Virus record (IMG/VR): IMGVR_UViG_3300008107_004148
Location: 1 to 50,201 of that record
Length of the DNA: 50,201 nt
Origin: a virus
Reading direction: 5' to 3' (one strand)
Part shown: positions 5,328 to 13,532 of the stretch, in pieces
Layout: each line of letters opens with the position of its first letter
How positions within the stretch are numbered: position 1 is the first letter of the stretch
The notes under the pieces: generated by a model
The model's database searches: none
What the model was told of the DNA's origin: nothing
The model's input: only the letters and a program-made list of their open reading frames with translations
Program-made: the position numbers and the translations under genes

Positions 5328-5503
5328 AGGACGAAAGTCATTTACCAGTAGCAGAACAGAGTCTAGTTTTTCGTTTGCGTAAGCGAGCAGAAATACGTAG
5401 GCAAATTAAAGATCGTAAATCAGTGCAAGAAGGTGCCAATGATCGCATTGCGGATCTCTTAGAGGAAGCCGCTAACGAAATTGAAAGACTGCAAAATGAG
5501 TGA
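5324..5503 (+). CDS. Small basic coiled-coil protein
   Basis: 59 residues starting MKDESHLPVAEQ. The central part is rich in Arg and Lys (RLRKRAEIRRQIKDRKS) and the C-terminal half is an amphipathic helix (DRIADLLEEAANEIERLQ). The ATG at 5324 overlaps the previous stop and is preferred to the in-frame ATG at 5300. Possible nucleic-acid-binding or adaptor protein; no family recognised. Confidence 0.65.
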   Translation: MKDESHLPVAEQSLVFRLRKRAEIRRQIKDRKSVQEGANDRIADLLEEAANEIERLQNE

Positions 5504-5870
5504 ACTATATCAATATATATTTAGCGACTATGCAGGTACTGGAGAAGGGCGCACCATGTGCGTTCTAATCACACGAGCATATCCAAAAAAAGATGACTAC
5601 GAAGTACAACCAGATTTTGTTACAGACGAAACAGGTAAAATGGTGTATGTTCCAGGCAAACTAAAGCATAGTCAAAAATTTATTGCGGCTAGAGAATTCA
5701 AAGAACGATTTGGAGACTTCTATATTCATTTCGCAGAGAATTTGAGCAAGGAAGACTTCTTAACCAGATCTGGTAGACTTTTACCTGAAATGGTGTTAAA
5801 ATTAGTTAACAGTGAGGATCAGCCTGGCAATCTTTACTTTGCACAAGAATTCCATTTTAACTTTAGCTGA
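5496..5870 (+). CDS. Protein of unknown function
   Basis: 124 residues starting MSELYQYIFSDYAGTGEG. The ATG at 5496 overlaps the previous stop; a TTG at 5481 would add five residues. The product is mixed charge with aromatic-rich termini (ends YFAQEFHFNFS). No motif recognised. It lies directly before DNA ligase (six-base gap), suggesting co-expression with replication and repair functions. Confidence 0.65.
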   Translation: MSELYQYIFSDYAGTGEGRTMCVLITRAYPKKDDYEVQPDFVTDETGKMVYVPGKLKHSQKFIAAREFKERFGDFYIHFAENLSKEDFLTRSGRLLPEMVLKLVNSEDQPGNLYFAQEFHFNFS

Positions 5871-5876
5871 GGACAT

Positions 5877-7193
5877 ATGCGTACACAACCCGAATACATT
5901 ATTGGTGCTTTAGAAGATCACCCTAGCCGTCTTAATAAAGAAGGTATCCTCGAGTCGGCTATGGAAGAAGGACTAGACGAGTTCTTTGAAGGTGTACGTA
6001 TGGCCTTGGATCCTCTTGTAACATTTGGCGTTAAGCAAGTACCAGAAGCTACTGTAGACGGGCAAGGACTTACTTGGGCTAATTTTAAAACACTTGCAGA
6101 TCAACTTAATCGTAGAGAACTAACCGGTCATGCGGCACGTGATGCTATTAAACTATGCATGGACACAGCTACAGCATCACAGTGGAATCGATTCTATCGA
6201 CGCATCCTTATTAAGGATTTGCGTTGCGGTGTTTCGGAAAAGACTGTAAACAAGGTTGCTAAAAAATTCCCGCAGTACACAATTCCAATCTTTGAATGTC
6301 AGCTTGCGCATGACTCAGCTAATCACGAAAAGAAGATGACTGGCAAGAAACAGATTGAAGTTAAACTAGACGGTGTTCGAGTCATTGCTGTAGTTCGTGT
6401 TGACGGCAGAGTCGAACTGTTTAGCCGCAATGGTAAAGAGTTTCATAACTTTGGACACATCGCAGACGAAATTTCTAAAGTAGTAAAATTTAATCCGCCA
6501 GCTTATGACCTAGTGCTAGACGGCGAAGTAATGAGCGCCAGCTTTCAGGACCTAATGAAGCAGGTTCACCGTAAGGACAATGTTGCCGCAAGCGATGCAG
6601 TACTGCATCTGTTTGACATGTGTCCATTAGAGGATTTCCAAAAAGGTGTATGGGAAAAGCCACAGAGTGTCCGCAGTCAAATGGTTCAGGCTTGGGTTTC
6701 AAAACATGTGGCTTTTCTGCCACACGTCCAATGCTTAGACTGGGAAACTGTGGACTTAGACACCCCCGACGGACAAAAACGCTTTGTAGACCTGAATAAA
6801 CGTGCTGTAGACGGTGGTTATGAGGGTGTTATGATCAAGGATGTTGATGCACCCTACGAGTGCAAGCGGAGCCACAGTTGGCTCAAAGCTAAACCATTTA
6901 TAGAAGTAACATTAAGTATTACAGCCGTAGAAGAAGGAACCGGAAAAAATGAAGGAAGACTTGGGGCTTTTGTATGCAGTGGCGCGGATGATGGGCGTGA
7001 TATTAGGGTCAATGTTGGCAGTGGCTTTACGGATGATCAAAGATCCAGTTTTTGGACTAGTCGTAATGATCTTCTTAGTGCTTTGGTGGAAGTCCGTGCA
7101 GACGCCGTAACACAAAATCAAGACGGTACATATAGCCTTCGCTTTCCTAGGTTCAAAACTTTTAGAGGATTTGAAAAGGATGAAAAGTTATGA
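5877..7193 (+). CDS. ATP-dependent DNA ligase (T4 gp30-like)
   Basis: The 438-residue product has the nucleotidyltransferase motif K163-LDGVR, with K163 as the lysine adenylated by ATP, motif IIIa-like LFSRNGKE, DGEVM (motif III), EGVMIKD (motif IV) and WLKAKP (motif V), followed by an OB-fold domain. It joins nicks in replication and repair. T4 ligase is 487 residues, so it is slightly shorter than that. The N-terminal DNA-binding domain (about 1-140) has the T4-type AxxxLKxL.. helical character. Preceded by GAGGA; its stop overlaps the next ATG. Confidence 0.93.
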   Translation: MRTQPEYIIGALEDHPSRLNKEGILESAMEEGLDEFFEGVRMALDPLVTFGVKQVPEATVDGQGLTWANFKTLADQLNRRELTGHAARDAIKLCMDTATASQWNRFYRRILIKDLRCGVSEKTVNKVAKKFPQYTIPIFECQLAHDSANHEKKMTGKKQIEVKLDGVRVIAVVRVDGRVELFSRNGKEFHNFGHIADEISKVVKFNPPAYDLVLDGEVMSASFQDLMKQVHRKDNVAASDAVLHLFDMCPLEDFQKGVWEKPQSVRSQMVQAWVSKHVAFLPHVQCLDWETVDLDTPDGQKRFVDLNKRAVDGGYEGVMIKDVDAPYECKRSHSWLKAKPFIEVTLSITAVEEGTGKNEGRLGAFVCSGADDGRDIRVNVGSGFTDDQRSSFWTSRNDLLSALVEVRADAVTQNQDGTYSLRFPRFKTFRGFEKDEKL

Positions 7194-7366
7194 TAAAAAT
7201 TGGCAGCAGATGGAAGACAGTTGACAACACATTTATAGTTATTGACGTAATAGAAAAAGAAGGAGACCCATGGGTCTATTATAAAAACATTAAAACACTA
7301 CAAGAATATAACTGTCGCCAAGAAGCATTCGTAGGACGCTTCGGCGAAATAGTAAATGAAAATTAA
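7190..7366 (+). CDS. Small protein of unknown function (58 residues)
   Basis: Starts MIKIGSRWKTVDNTFIVIDV; ATGA overlap with DNA ligase and an 11-base overlap with the next gene. The pattern GSRWKTVDNTFIVIDVIEKEGDPWVYYKN looks like a small beta-barrel (KOW or SH3-like) protein of the type common in T4-like phages. Inferred from pattern only. Confidence 0.65.
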   Translation: MIKIGSRWKTVDNTFIVIDVIEKEGDPWVYYKNIKTLQEYNCRQEAFVGRFGEIVNEN

Positions 7367-7589
7367 TACAACACACAGTCAATTAAAAACAATTAAACAA
7401 GGTGAGCCGGGCTTTATGCTCACTGACGGACTTGTAGTCGCACCAAGAGCAGGTTTTGAAATAAGTCAAAATTGTCCAGCTGAATATAAAAGTATTTTTA
7501 TTACAGCAATTAATGCTGGCTGGATTAAACCCATAGCTAATGTCTATGCTCGAGATTTGACTTTCCAAGCATTAAAAGAATCGACGTGA
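7356..7589 (+). CDS. Small protein of unknown function
   Basis: 77 residues starting MKINTTHSQLKTIKQ. Contains GFMLTDGLVVAPRAGFEIS, a beta-rich stretch. No family recognised. Its TGA overlaps the GTG start of the following gene. Confidence 0.65.
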   Translation: MKINTTHSQLKTIKQGEPGFMLTDGLVVAPRAGFEISQNCPAEYKSIFITAINAGWIKPIANVYARDLTFQALKEST

Positions 7590-7876
7590 CTTGGTTAGGA
7601 CAACCTACTTATCATATAGTTGGCAATAACATAGAAGAACGGCGTAAAGTTCTTCTATACCAGTTTAGCATGGGCGATGTAGAAGACCCACAGCTATATG
7701 CCGCGTTTCCAATAAGTGAATGGCAAAAAACTGAAATTGGTCAGTGGTGTATGAAAAATGCCACAGACATAGAGTGGCACACAAACATAGATCACCATTC
7801 ATTGGGCTATAATGTAGTAATAACAGGTGTTCTCTCGGGCAAACATTTAACCTACTTTTTACTCAAAAAAGGTTGA
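7586..7876 (+). CDS. Protein of unknown function
   Basis: 96 residues, GTG start at 7586 within the overlap GTGA. It contains ISEWQKTEIGQWCMKNATDIEWH and ends TYFLLKKG. No domain recognised. Last gene before the promoter at 7873, which begins inside its stop region. Confidence 0.6.
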   Translation: MTWLGQPTYHIVGNNIEERRKVLLYQFSMGDVEDPQLYAAFPISEWQKTEIGQWCMKNATDIEWHTNIDHHSLGYNVVITGVLSGKHLTYFLLKKG

Positions 7877-7901
7877 CTTCTTTTGGATAAGCATATATAC
7901 T
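7873..7901 (+). promoter_or_regulatory. Sigma-70 promoter, TTGACT-17-TATACT
   Basis: -35 TTGACT (7873-7878) and -10 TATACT (7896-7901) separated by 17 bp; predicted start near 7908, leaving a 24-nt leader containing TTAGGAG before the ATG at 7932. The -35 overlaps the stop codon of the preceding gene. Confidence 0.82.
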
Positions 7902-7931
7902 AACGACTTACACAACTGTTAGGAGTAAAGC

Positions 7932-9221
7932 ATGGCAACCAAAGTCGGAATCAAAGTACCAAAAAAGAAAGCTCGGTTGGCGCCCACTGTACGCCAAGGA
8001 TCCAAAATCAAAGGTCCTAGCTTTGAAGGTTGGGAAACTTGGCCAGGTGAACAGTATCACCGTGCTGTGCGTTCTGCTCGTGACTTTTATTACGACAATT
8101 ACAAGCCTGCAGATTTGCTACCAGAAGTTCTAGCATGGATGAAAGAAAATGGTTACAAGGCTGACGAAATCAAAAGTGTAAAAGCCGCTGGTGTAAACAT
8201 TACCGTTTGCATCTACTGCAAACTGCTTCGTAATGGTATGCCTGACTACAATAAAGTACACGACGAGTTTTGGCAAGGCCTTTCTGGAACTATGGGTCCA
8301 ATTAAACCTGTTACTGATTATATTAAAACTGCCCTTGAACTAGCAATAGTTGGAGGCAAATCGATTGTGGTCCAAGAAGCCAAGGCTGAAAAAGTCAAAG
8401 CAAATACCTATACTCCTACTATTCAAGAACGTATTACAGAGCAAGCTCAAAAAGCTGCCGAAGATATCGATAATTGGCTTGAAGGATTTGTTGAAGATCG
8501 CAAAAACTTTAATCCAAAAGGTTTTGATTTTAAGGCTCACTTTAGTAAAATGGGCGTGACACAAGCACACGCTCGCAAATTGGTTGGCTTTTATCAAAAG
8601 GAATTGGAAGAGTTTCGTTCGCTCCAAAACTTACCCACAGCGGCACAACTCAAAAAAATGGATGCTAGAGAAGCAGATCATGTAGAGCAACTAAAAGAAG
8701 CCTACAGTCACCTTGCTAAGAAGGATGTCTCTAACTACATTGCGGCTCTAGAAACGCTTGTAGACGCTTGTACGCTTATCGTAGACACCAGCAAAGCTAC
8801 ACGCAAACCTCGTACAGCAAAGCCTAAGTCGGCTGATAAATTGGTTGCTAAACTCAAATATATGAAAGTGGATCAAAAGTACAGTTTGGCATCCATTAAC
8901 CCTACAGATATTGTGGGTGCAAATGAACTTTGGGTGTTCAATGTAAAGACTCGCAAGTTGGGCAAATATATTGCGTCTAGCATTGATCCAACTGGTATGG
9001 GCAGAAATGGGAGTGGACTTACAGTCAAAGGTACTACTGTTGAAGGATTTGATCCAGTAAAGAGTATCCAAAAAACTTTGCGTAAACCAGAAGAACAAAT
9101 CAAAGCATTTAAAGCTGCCGGTAAGGTTGTATTGCGTAAGTTTTTAGAAGACATCAATACTACAGATACGATCATGAACGGACGTATTAATAGTGATACT
9201 ATACTACTTAAAGTAGCATAA
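7932..9221 (+). CDS. Conserved-looking phage protein of unknown function
   Basis: 429 residues with a very basic N-terminus (KVGIKVPKKKARLAPT). The central part (roughly residues 135-250) is helical and charged, while the C-terminal part (SIDPTGMGRNGSGLTVKGTTVEGFD) looks beta-rich. No catalytic motif seen. It has its own sigma-70 promoter and good ribosome site (TTAGGAG), so it is probably made early and in quantity. Could be a DNA-binding or nucleoid-associated protein given the basic start; that is inference. Confidence 0.75.
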   Translation: MATKVGIKVPKKKARLAPTVRQGSKIKGPSFEGWETWPGEQYHRAVRSARDFYYDNYKPADLLPEVLAWMKENGYKADEIKSVKAAGVNITVCIYCKLLRNGMPDYNKVHDEFWQGLSGTMGPIKPVTDYIKTALELAIVGGKSIVVQEAKAEKVKANTYTPTIQERITEQAQKAAEDIDNWLEGFVEDRKNFNPKGFDFKAHFSKMGVTQAHARKLVGFYQKELEEFRSLQNLPTAAQLKKMDAREADHVEQLKEAYSHLAKKDVSNYIAALETLVDACTLIVDTSKATRKPRTAKPKSADKLVAKLKYMKVDQKYSLASINPTDIVGANELWVFNVKTRKLGKYIASSIDPTGMGRNGSGLTVKGTTVEGFDPVKSIQKTLRKPEEQIKAFKAAGKVVLRKFLEDINTTDTIMNGRINSDTILLKVA

Positions 9222-9225
9222 ACCC

Positions 9226-9261
9226 GCTCATACATGTATCTTGATAAATACATGTATGAGC
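9226..9261 (+). repeat. 14-bp perfect palindrome spanning late promoter and start codon
   Basis: GCTCATACATGTAT (9226-9239) is the exact reverse complement of ATACATGTATGAGC (9248-9261), with an 8-base loop. The right arm includes the end of the late promoter GATAAATA (9243-9250) and the ATG at 9256. A transcript read through from upstream would bury the ATG in a 14-pair stem; a transcript from the late promoter would lack the left arm and expose it. Confidence 0.85.
9243..9250 (+). promoter_or_regulatory. Late promoter GATAAATA
   Basis: Matches the T4 late promoter core (TATAAATA) with G at the first position. In T4 transcription starts six bases after the motif, here 9256, exactly the A of the ATG. 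Confidence 0.75.
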
Positions 9262-10356
9262 ACAAACAATCCTAACATTCACGATATACTAAAGAGTCTC
9301 GGCGATGCTATCGACGGGATTTCTAAACGCGAAGTCCAAAAGACTAAAATTTTCGATAGAGAATTAAGCGGCGACAAAATTAACGGTGGTATGATTACCA
9401 ACTTTGCAAGTGTCGGTATTAAAGATACTGCTACAAAGGCAATTTTACGAGTAGCAGATGACGGTATTCGAGTTGATGTAGTTCATACAAATGTTGTTGC
9501 TTGTCCGTTAACTGTTAAAGGAAACTTAACAGTTGAGGGCGAAATACATGCCCGTAAACTACACGTTGACGAAGTATCAGCGGACATAAGATATGAAAGA
9601 ACAAGTCCGCTAGAATTTAAAGGCGAAGACGGTTCATTAGCATATGGTAAGGGACTTATTTGGACAGGTGGTAGTTACACTAAACAATTTGTTCTACAGC
9701 CAAAGCCGGATCGATTTTTTAGCTCAGAATCTATTGACCTGTTCAAAGACAAATACTACTCTATATCAGGTCTACCAGTGTTAACACAAACTGAGCTAGG
9801 CACTAGTGTTGTTAAAAGTAATCTAAAACAAATAGGTACATTAGACGAGCTTCGTGTTGCAGGCAACGTGGTAGTGGACGAATTTTTATTCTGGGATGCT
9901 GACACACAACGTTTAGGTTTAGGAACAGATGCACCTAACGGTGCTATTAGTATTATGAGTTGGGATCACGAATTTGTAATTGATCCTACTGAAGATAAGA
10001 AATTTAAAATAGGCACATGGACTACAACTGCACTAGAAATTATCACAGACGATTCTACTAGGATTGATATTGCACACAATGGTGTTGTAACTTTTTACGA
10101 AAAAGTTGTGTTAAAGCATAAGCTAGGTGTAGGTGTTAAGAACTTTGCTGAGGATGCTGATATCACTACAGCAGGTCCTGTGCGATTCCAAGATAAAAAG
10201 TTTGAAGTAGGTACAGAGATTCCTACAGCAGGTACTTACAAAAAAGGTGATATAGTATGGGACGCAAATCCTCAAGCTGGAGGGTATACTGGTTGGATCT
10301 GTATACGTGAAGGCACGCCAGGTGTGTGGAAACCATTTGGTCAAATTTCTGTTTAA
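9256..10356 (+). CDS. Tail fibre-like structural protein
   Basis: 366 residues starting MSTNNPNIHDIL. Beta-rich repeats such as LTVKGNLTVEGEIHARKLHVDEVSA, typical of trimeric phage fibre shafts, fill residues 70-120 and 200-300. The C-terminal part (TYKKGDIVWDANPQAGGYTG) resembles the tip domain often seen in tail-fibre proteins, with a Trp-rich surface. It begins at a late promoter without any leader or ribosome site. An in-frame TTG at 9241 is inside the palindrome and unlikely. Confidence 0.72.
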   Translation: MSTNNPNIHDILKSLGDAIDGISKREVQKTKIFDRELSGDKINGGMITNFASVGIKDTATKAILRVADDGIRVDVVHTNVVACPLTVKGNLTVEGEIHARKLHVDEVSADIRYERTSPLEFKGEDGSLAYGKGLIWTGGSYTKQFVLQPKPDRFFSSESIDLFKDKYYSISGLPVLTQTELGTSVVKSNLKQIGTLDELRVAGNVVVDEFLFWDADTQRLGLGTDAPNGAISIMSWDHEFVIDPTEDKKFKIGTWTTTALEIITDDSTRIDIAHNGVVTFYEKVVLKHKLGVGVKNFAEDADITTAGPVRFQDKKFEVGTEIPTAGTYKKGDIVWDANPQAGGYTGWICIREGTPGVWKPFGQISV

Positions 10357-10368
10357 TCAAACAATTTT

Positions 10369-10965
10369 ATGTGGGTCTTTGGCAACGGCGAAAGTCGTAA
10401 ACATATTGATCTAGATCGTCTTAAAGGTTATAAGATAGGGTGTAACGCTATAATGCGTGACCATGAAGTAGACTATCTAGTATGTGTTGACAGACGTATG
10501 GTCAACGAAGCAATTAAAGATAATATAAACGAGACTACATTAGTTTATACTAGAAAAGACTGGTATGGCGATTATCGACATTTAAAAAATGTTAGAGAAG
10601 TTCCAGATATTCCATACGAGTCTGTGATACGAGCCGATGAGCCGTTTCAATGGGGCAGTGGCCCTTATGCTGTGTTACTTGCGGCAAAATTATCTAAAGA
10701 ACGTTCTGTTAGTCTAGTAGGCTTTGATTTATACAGTGACAATAAACTTGTAAATAATTTATACAAAGACACACAGGGCTATGATGAAGCATCAAAGTCC
10801 GCAGTCGATCCACGCTATTGGATACACCAAATAGGCAAAGTTTTTGAACATTTTTCAAAAGTAAATTTTACAGTCTATCGTCCGCTTAATTGGGAGACTC
10901 CCAAAGCCTGGATTAAATCTAACGTTGAGGTTGACAAGATAAGTAACATATACTATAATACATAG
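10369..10965 (+). CDS. Putative nucleotide-sugar or Rossmann-type protein, function unknown
   Basis: 198 residues beginning MWVFGNGESRKHIDLDRLKGYKIGCNAIMRD. The GNGES start and the sequence YLVCVDRRMVNEA, then SGPYAVLLAAKLSKERSVSLVGFDLYS resemble the DUF115/sialyltransferase-like Rossmann fold in which the first Gly-rich turn binds a nucleotide. Catalytic residues cannot be named. It lies between a fibre gene and a glycosyltransferase-containing block, so surface-glycan or fibre modification is plausible but inferred. Confidence 0.55.
   Translation: MWVFGNGESRKHIDLDRLKGYKIGCNAIMRDHEVDYLVCVDRRMVNEAIKDNINETTLVYTRKDWYGDYRHLKNVREVPDIPYESVIRADEPFQWGSGPYAVLLAAKLSKERSVSLVGFDLYSDNKLVNNLYKDTQGYDEASKSAVDPRYWIHQIGKVFEHFSKVNFTVYRPLNWETPKAWIKSNVEVDKISNIYYNT
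10931..10959 (+). promoter_or_regulatory. Sigma-70 promoter, TTGACA-17-TATAAT, for the QueD-like gene
   Basis: Perfect hexamers at 10931-10936 and 10954-10959, spacer 17 bp, inside the end of the upstream gene. Predicted start near 10966 leaves an unusually long leader of about 90 nt, in which AGTGG and CCACT and, within them, GTC and GAC can pair. No preQ1 riboswitch consensus recognised. Confidence 0.85.
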
Positions 10966-11056
10966 TATACTATACAGTGGTCTTTTAATGACGTTCACCC
11001 CACTTTAAATACTCTGCATGTCATCAAACTTGCTACCTACAAAAAGGAGACTAGAG

Positions 11057-11581
11057 ATGGCAAAATATCTTTCAACAAAAACTTATGGCAATGACAGAGG
11101 TCTGTCATGTTGCTTTAGACAATGGCGTAGTACACATTCACACTGTTCGTTACTACACGGATACTCAATTGGTATCAAATTAATCTTTGAATCAAAAACA
11201 CTAGATGATCGCAACTGGGTTATGGACTTTGGTGGACTCAAAGCATTCAAAGAGTGGAGTGAATGGCAATTTGATCACACTACTGTTATGGCTTTAGATG
11301 ATCCTCATCTCCCAAAGTTTAAGGAACTTGCTAAGTTGGGTAAACAAGCTGAAGGCGGTGTATTGGATTTGCGTCTAGTAGAAGCTGTTGGATGCGAAAA
11401 ATTTGCTGAACTGGCATATCGCACAATGAATGAAATACTAGAAGCATACAAAGAAGGTCGTGCTTGGACTCATCCAGACGGAAGAGTATTTGAAGCACGG
11501 TATCCTGTTGGTGCTGGTGTTCGTCTACGTTCAGTTGAAGTGTTTGAACACGCTGGTAACTCTGCTACTTATGAGGGTTAA
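11057..11581 (+). CDS. queD: QueD-like 6-carboxytetrahydropterin synthase family protein
   Basis: The 174-residue product has the family's catalytic cysteine spacing C30-x3-H34-G, the MDFGGLKAFKEW motif, and FDHTTVM with catalytic H74. The family converts 7,8-dihydroneopterin triphosphate to carboxytetrahydropterin (queuosine/7-deazaguanine route) or pyruvoyl-tetrahydropterin. The usual Zn-binding HGH is HGY here and the N-terminal ligand histidine is displaced (RQWRSTHSHC), so this is a divergent branch. The ATG at 11057 has AAAAAGGAGA at a good distance; an upstream ATG at 11018 overlaps the leader. No QueC or QueE gene is in this window. Confidence 0.8.
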   Translation: MAKYLSTKTYGNDRGLSCCFRQWRSTHSHCSLLHGYSIGIKLIFESKTLDDRNWVMDFGGLKAFKEWSEWQFDHTTVMALDDPHLPKFKELAKLGKQAEGGVLDLRLVEAVGCEKFAELAYRTMNEILEAYKEGRAWTHPDGRVFEARYPVGAGVRLRSVEVFEHAGNSATYEG

Positions 11582-11583
11582 AA

Positions 11584-12414
11584 TTGCCAAAGATTGACAA
11601 AGGTCAATATACTAAAGAAGAATGGCGTAAGATAAAAGAACAGAGGCATTTAGAAAAACAAAAGCCTCAAGAAATTATTACGCCTAATTTAGTTACCCAT
11701 GAAGATAGTCTAAAAAATTATCTTCTTTGTTTAAAACACGGCACAAAATACGGTCCAGAATATGTAAACAAACTCTACAACATGGTTAAGAGAAACTGTA
11801 GTTTAGACTACGAGTTTGTTTGTTTAACAGATAACGCTAATGGACTAGATCCAAGAATAAAAACAATACCTTTGCCCGCCAACTTACAAGGATGGTGGTG
11901 TAAACCTTATATGTACAGTAAAGAGTTGCCTATTAATGGCACAATACTTTACATGGATTTAGATGTAGTAATAGCAAGTAATATAGATAAACTTTTTACC
12001 TACCAACCTAATCACTGGTGTACTATTAGAGATTTTACCAGAGCTATGCGCCCAAGTTGGAAAAAATATAATAGCAGTGTAGTTCGATTTAAAACTGGCC
12101 AGCTAGATTATGTCTGGACAGGATTCCGAGAAAATCAACACGATATTCAAAGAAGACTACATGGCGATCAAGATTGGTTATTTGAAGCTACACAAAAAAA
12201 TCAAGCAATGCTGTATCCGGACAGTTGGATACTAAGTTGGAAATGGGAAGTTAGACGTACTAAAGAATTTGATTATGGCAGCACTAAAGGAAATCGAAAA
12301 TTTAAACAGATAGAAGATGTAAAACCAAGGATTGAATGTTGTGTAACAGTATTTCACGGAGACCCAAATCCTCATAATTGTGAAGACCCTTGGGTGGTTG
12401 ACAACTGGCGCTAA
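11584..12414 (+). CDS. Glycosyltransferase (GT-A fold, family 8-like)
   Basis: 276 residues. LCLKHGTKYGPEYVNKLYNMVKRNC followed by FVCLTD and a DxD-type motif YMDLDVVI (around residue 125) are typical of nucleotide-sugar-dependent transferases; HGDQDWLFEA and VTVFHGDPNPH fit the acceptor and phosphate-binding parts. The enzyme may modify phage DNA, tail fibres or host surface. The start is a TTG at 11584 preceded by GAGGGTTAAA; no in-frame ATG lies nearby. The N-terminal 40 residues are highly charged and probably helical. Confidence 0.82.
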   Translation: MPKIDKGQYTKEEWRKIKEQRHLEKQKPQEIITPNLVTHEDSLKNYLLCLKHGTKYGPEYVNKLYNMVKRNCSLDYEFVCLTDNANGLDPRIKTIPLPANLQGWWCKPYMYSKELPINGTILYMDLDVVIASNIDKLFTYQPNHWCTIRDFTRAMRPSWKKYNSSVVRFKTGQLDYVWTGFRENQHDIQRRLHGDQDWLFEATQKNQAMLYPDSWILSWKWEVRRTKEFDYGSTKGNRKFKQIEDVKPRIECCVTVFHGDPNPHNCEDPWVVDNWR

Positions 12415-12426
12415 ATCTAGTATAAT
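12398..12426 (+). promoter_or_regulatory. Sigma-70 promoter, TTGACA-17-TATAAT, for the UV endonuclease
   Basis: Perfect hexamers at 12398-12403 and 12421-12426 with a 17-bp spacer, embedded in the end of the glycosyltransferase gene. The UV endonuclease ATG is at 12432, six bases beyond the -10, so the mRNA should be leaderless. Confidence 0.88.
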
Positions 12427-12431
12427 AACTT

Positions 12432-13532
12432 ATGAAAAAACGTATCGGCTTTGCTTGCAAATATATGTACCCTGATCGAACTCAAAAGAAAAAACTTTTG
12501 GAAGAAATTCAGAGACCACTAAATACTCGGTCAACTACTGTACAATGGTTGAACAGACAAACTAAGGCTGTAGCAGAACAGCGGCTTTGGGAAATTATGG
12601 AGCACAATATTGCTTCGTATAGGAGACTTATAGAATATGTTGGACGTTTGCCGCAAGATCTTAGAATGGTTAGACTGGGTAGCGATTGCCTTCCTGTGTA
12701 CACTGAGCCGACTTGGGGGTACTATTGGAAGTTACCAGACGTTAGAGCATATTGTGAAAGAGAGTTTGCCTTGGTGGGCGAAACGGCTCGTAGGCTTGAT
12801 GTGCGTGTGTCTATGCATCCTGGCCAGTTTACTGTGTTGGCATCTGAGTCAGATGACATTGTTAATCGATCAATAGAGGAGTTTGAATATCATGCAGATA
12901 TGGCCCGTTGGATGGGGTTCGGCAAACAATTTCAGGACTTTAAAATCAATGTCCACATCGCGGGTCGCAGAGGTCCAGCCGGTATTATCAGCGCACTTGG
13001 GCGTCTCTCACCAGAGGCGCGAAACTGTATTACTATCGAAAACGACGAAATGTCTTGGGGAATCGACGCCTCTCTCGAACTATCAAAGCATCTCGCTTTG
13101 GTGCTAGACATACATCATCATTGGATTAATTCTGGAGAATATATTGAAGCTACTGACGACCGTTTTAAAAGGATTATTGATAGCTGGCGTGGTGTTCGGC
13201 CTGTTATACATTATAGTGTTTCACGGGAAGACTGCCTTATTGGCCATTCCAAACACCAGCGCCCCGATCTTTGGACGCTACTAGAAAACGGATACAAGAA
13301 AGCTAAACTTAGAGCACACAGCGATTACATGTGGAATGACGCTGTAAATGATTGGGCTCTTACATTCCGTGAATATGCAGATATTATGGTTGAATCTAAA
13401 TGTAAGAATTTAGCAACATTGGACTTATATAACTATGCCAATACCAATGCAAGTATTAAGAATGAGTACGGATTCTTGGATGTTCAACAAGCGCAGGATA
13501 GGGCATCAGCAGAAACTGTGCTTATTGCCTAG
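12432..13532 (+). CDS. uvsE: UV damage endonuclease (UVDE family)
   Basis: 366 residues beginning MKKRIGFACKYM. Recognisable UVDE elements: LRMVRLGSDCLPVYT, RVSMHPGQFTVL with a metal-binding histidine, INVHIAGR, ITIENDEMSW, LALVLDIHHHWIN and PVIHYSVSRE, all placed along a TIM barrel. The family nicks DNA 5' to UV photoproducts and abasic sites using a three-metal centre. Most bacterial homologues are about 300 residues, so this has a C-terminal extension (DWALTFREYADIMVESKCKNLATLDL). No Shine-Dalgarno; start coincides with the predicted transcription start. Useful to a phage of sunlit water. Confidence 0.92.
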   Translation: MKKRIGFACKYMYPDRTQKKKLLEEIQRPLNTRSTTVQWLNRQTKAVAEQRLWEIMEHNIASYRRLIEYVGRLPQDLRMVRLGSDCLPVYTEPTWGYYWKLPDVRAYCEREFALVGETARRLDVRVSMHPGQFTVLASESDDIVNRSIEEFEYHADMARWMGFGKQFQDFKINVHIAGRRGPAGIISALGRLSPEARNCITIENDEMSWGIDASLELSKHLALVLDIHHHWINSGEYIEATDDRFKRIIDSWRGVRPVIHYSVSREDCLIGHSKHQRPDLWTLLENGYKKAKLRAHSDYMWNDAVNDWALTFREYADIMVESKCKNLATLDLYNYANTNASIKNEYGFLDVQQAQDRASAETVLIA

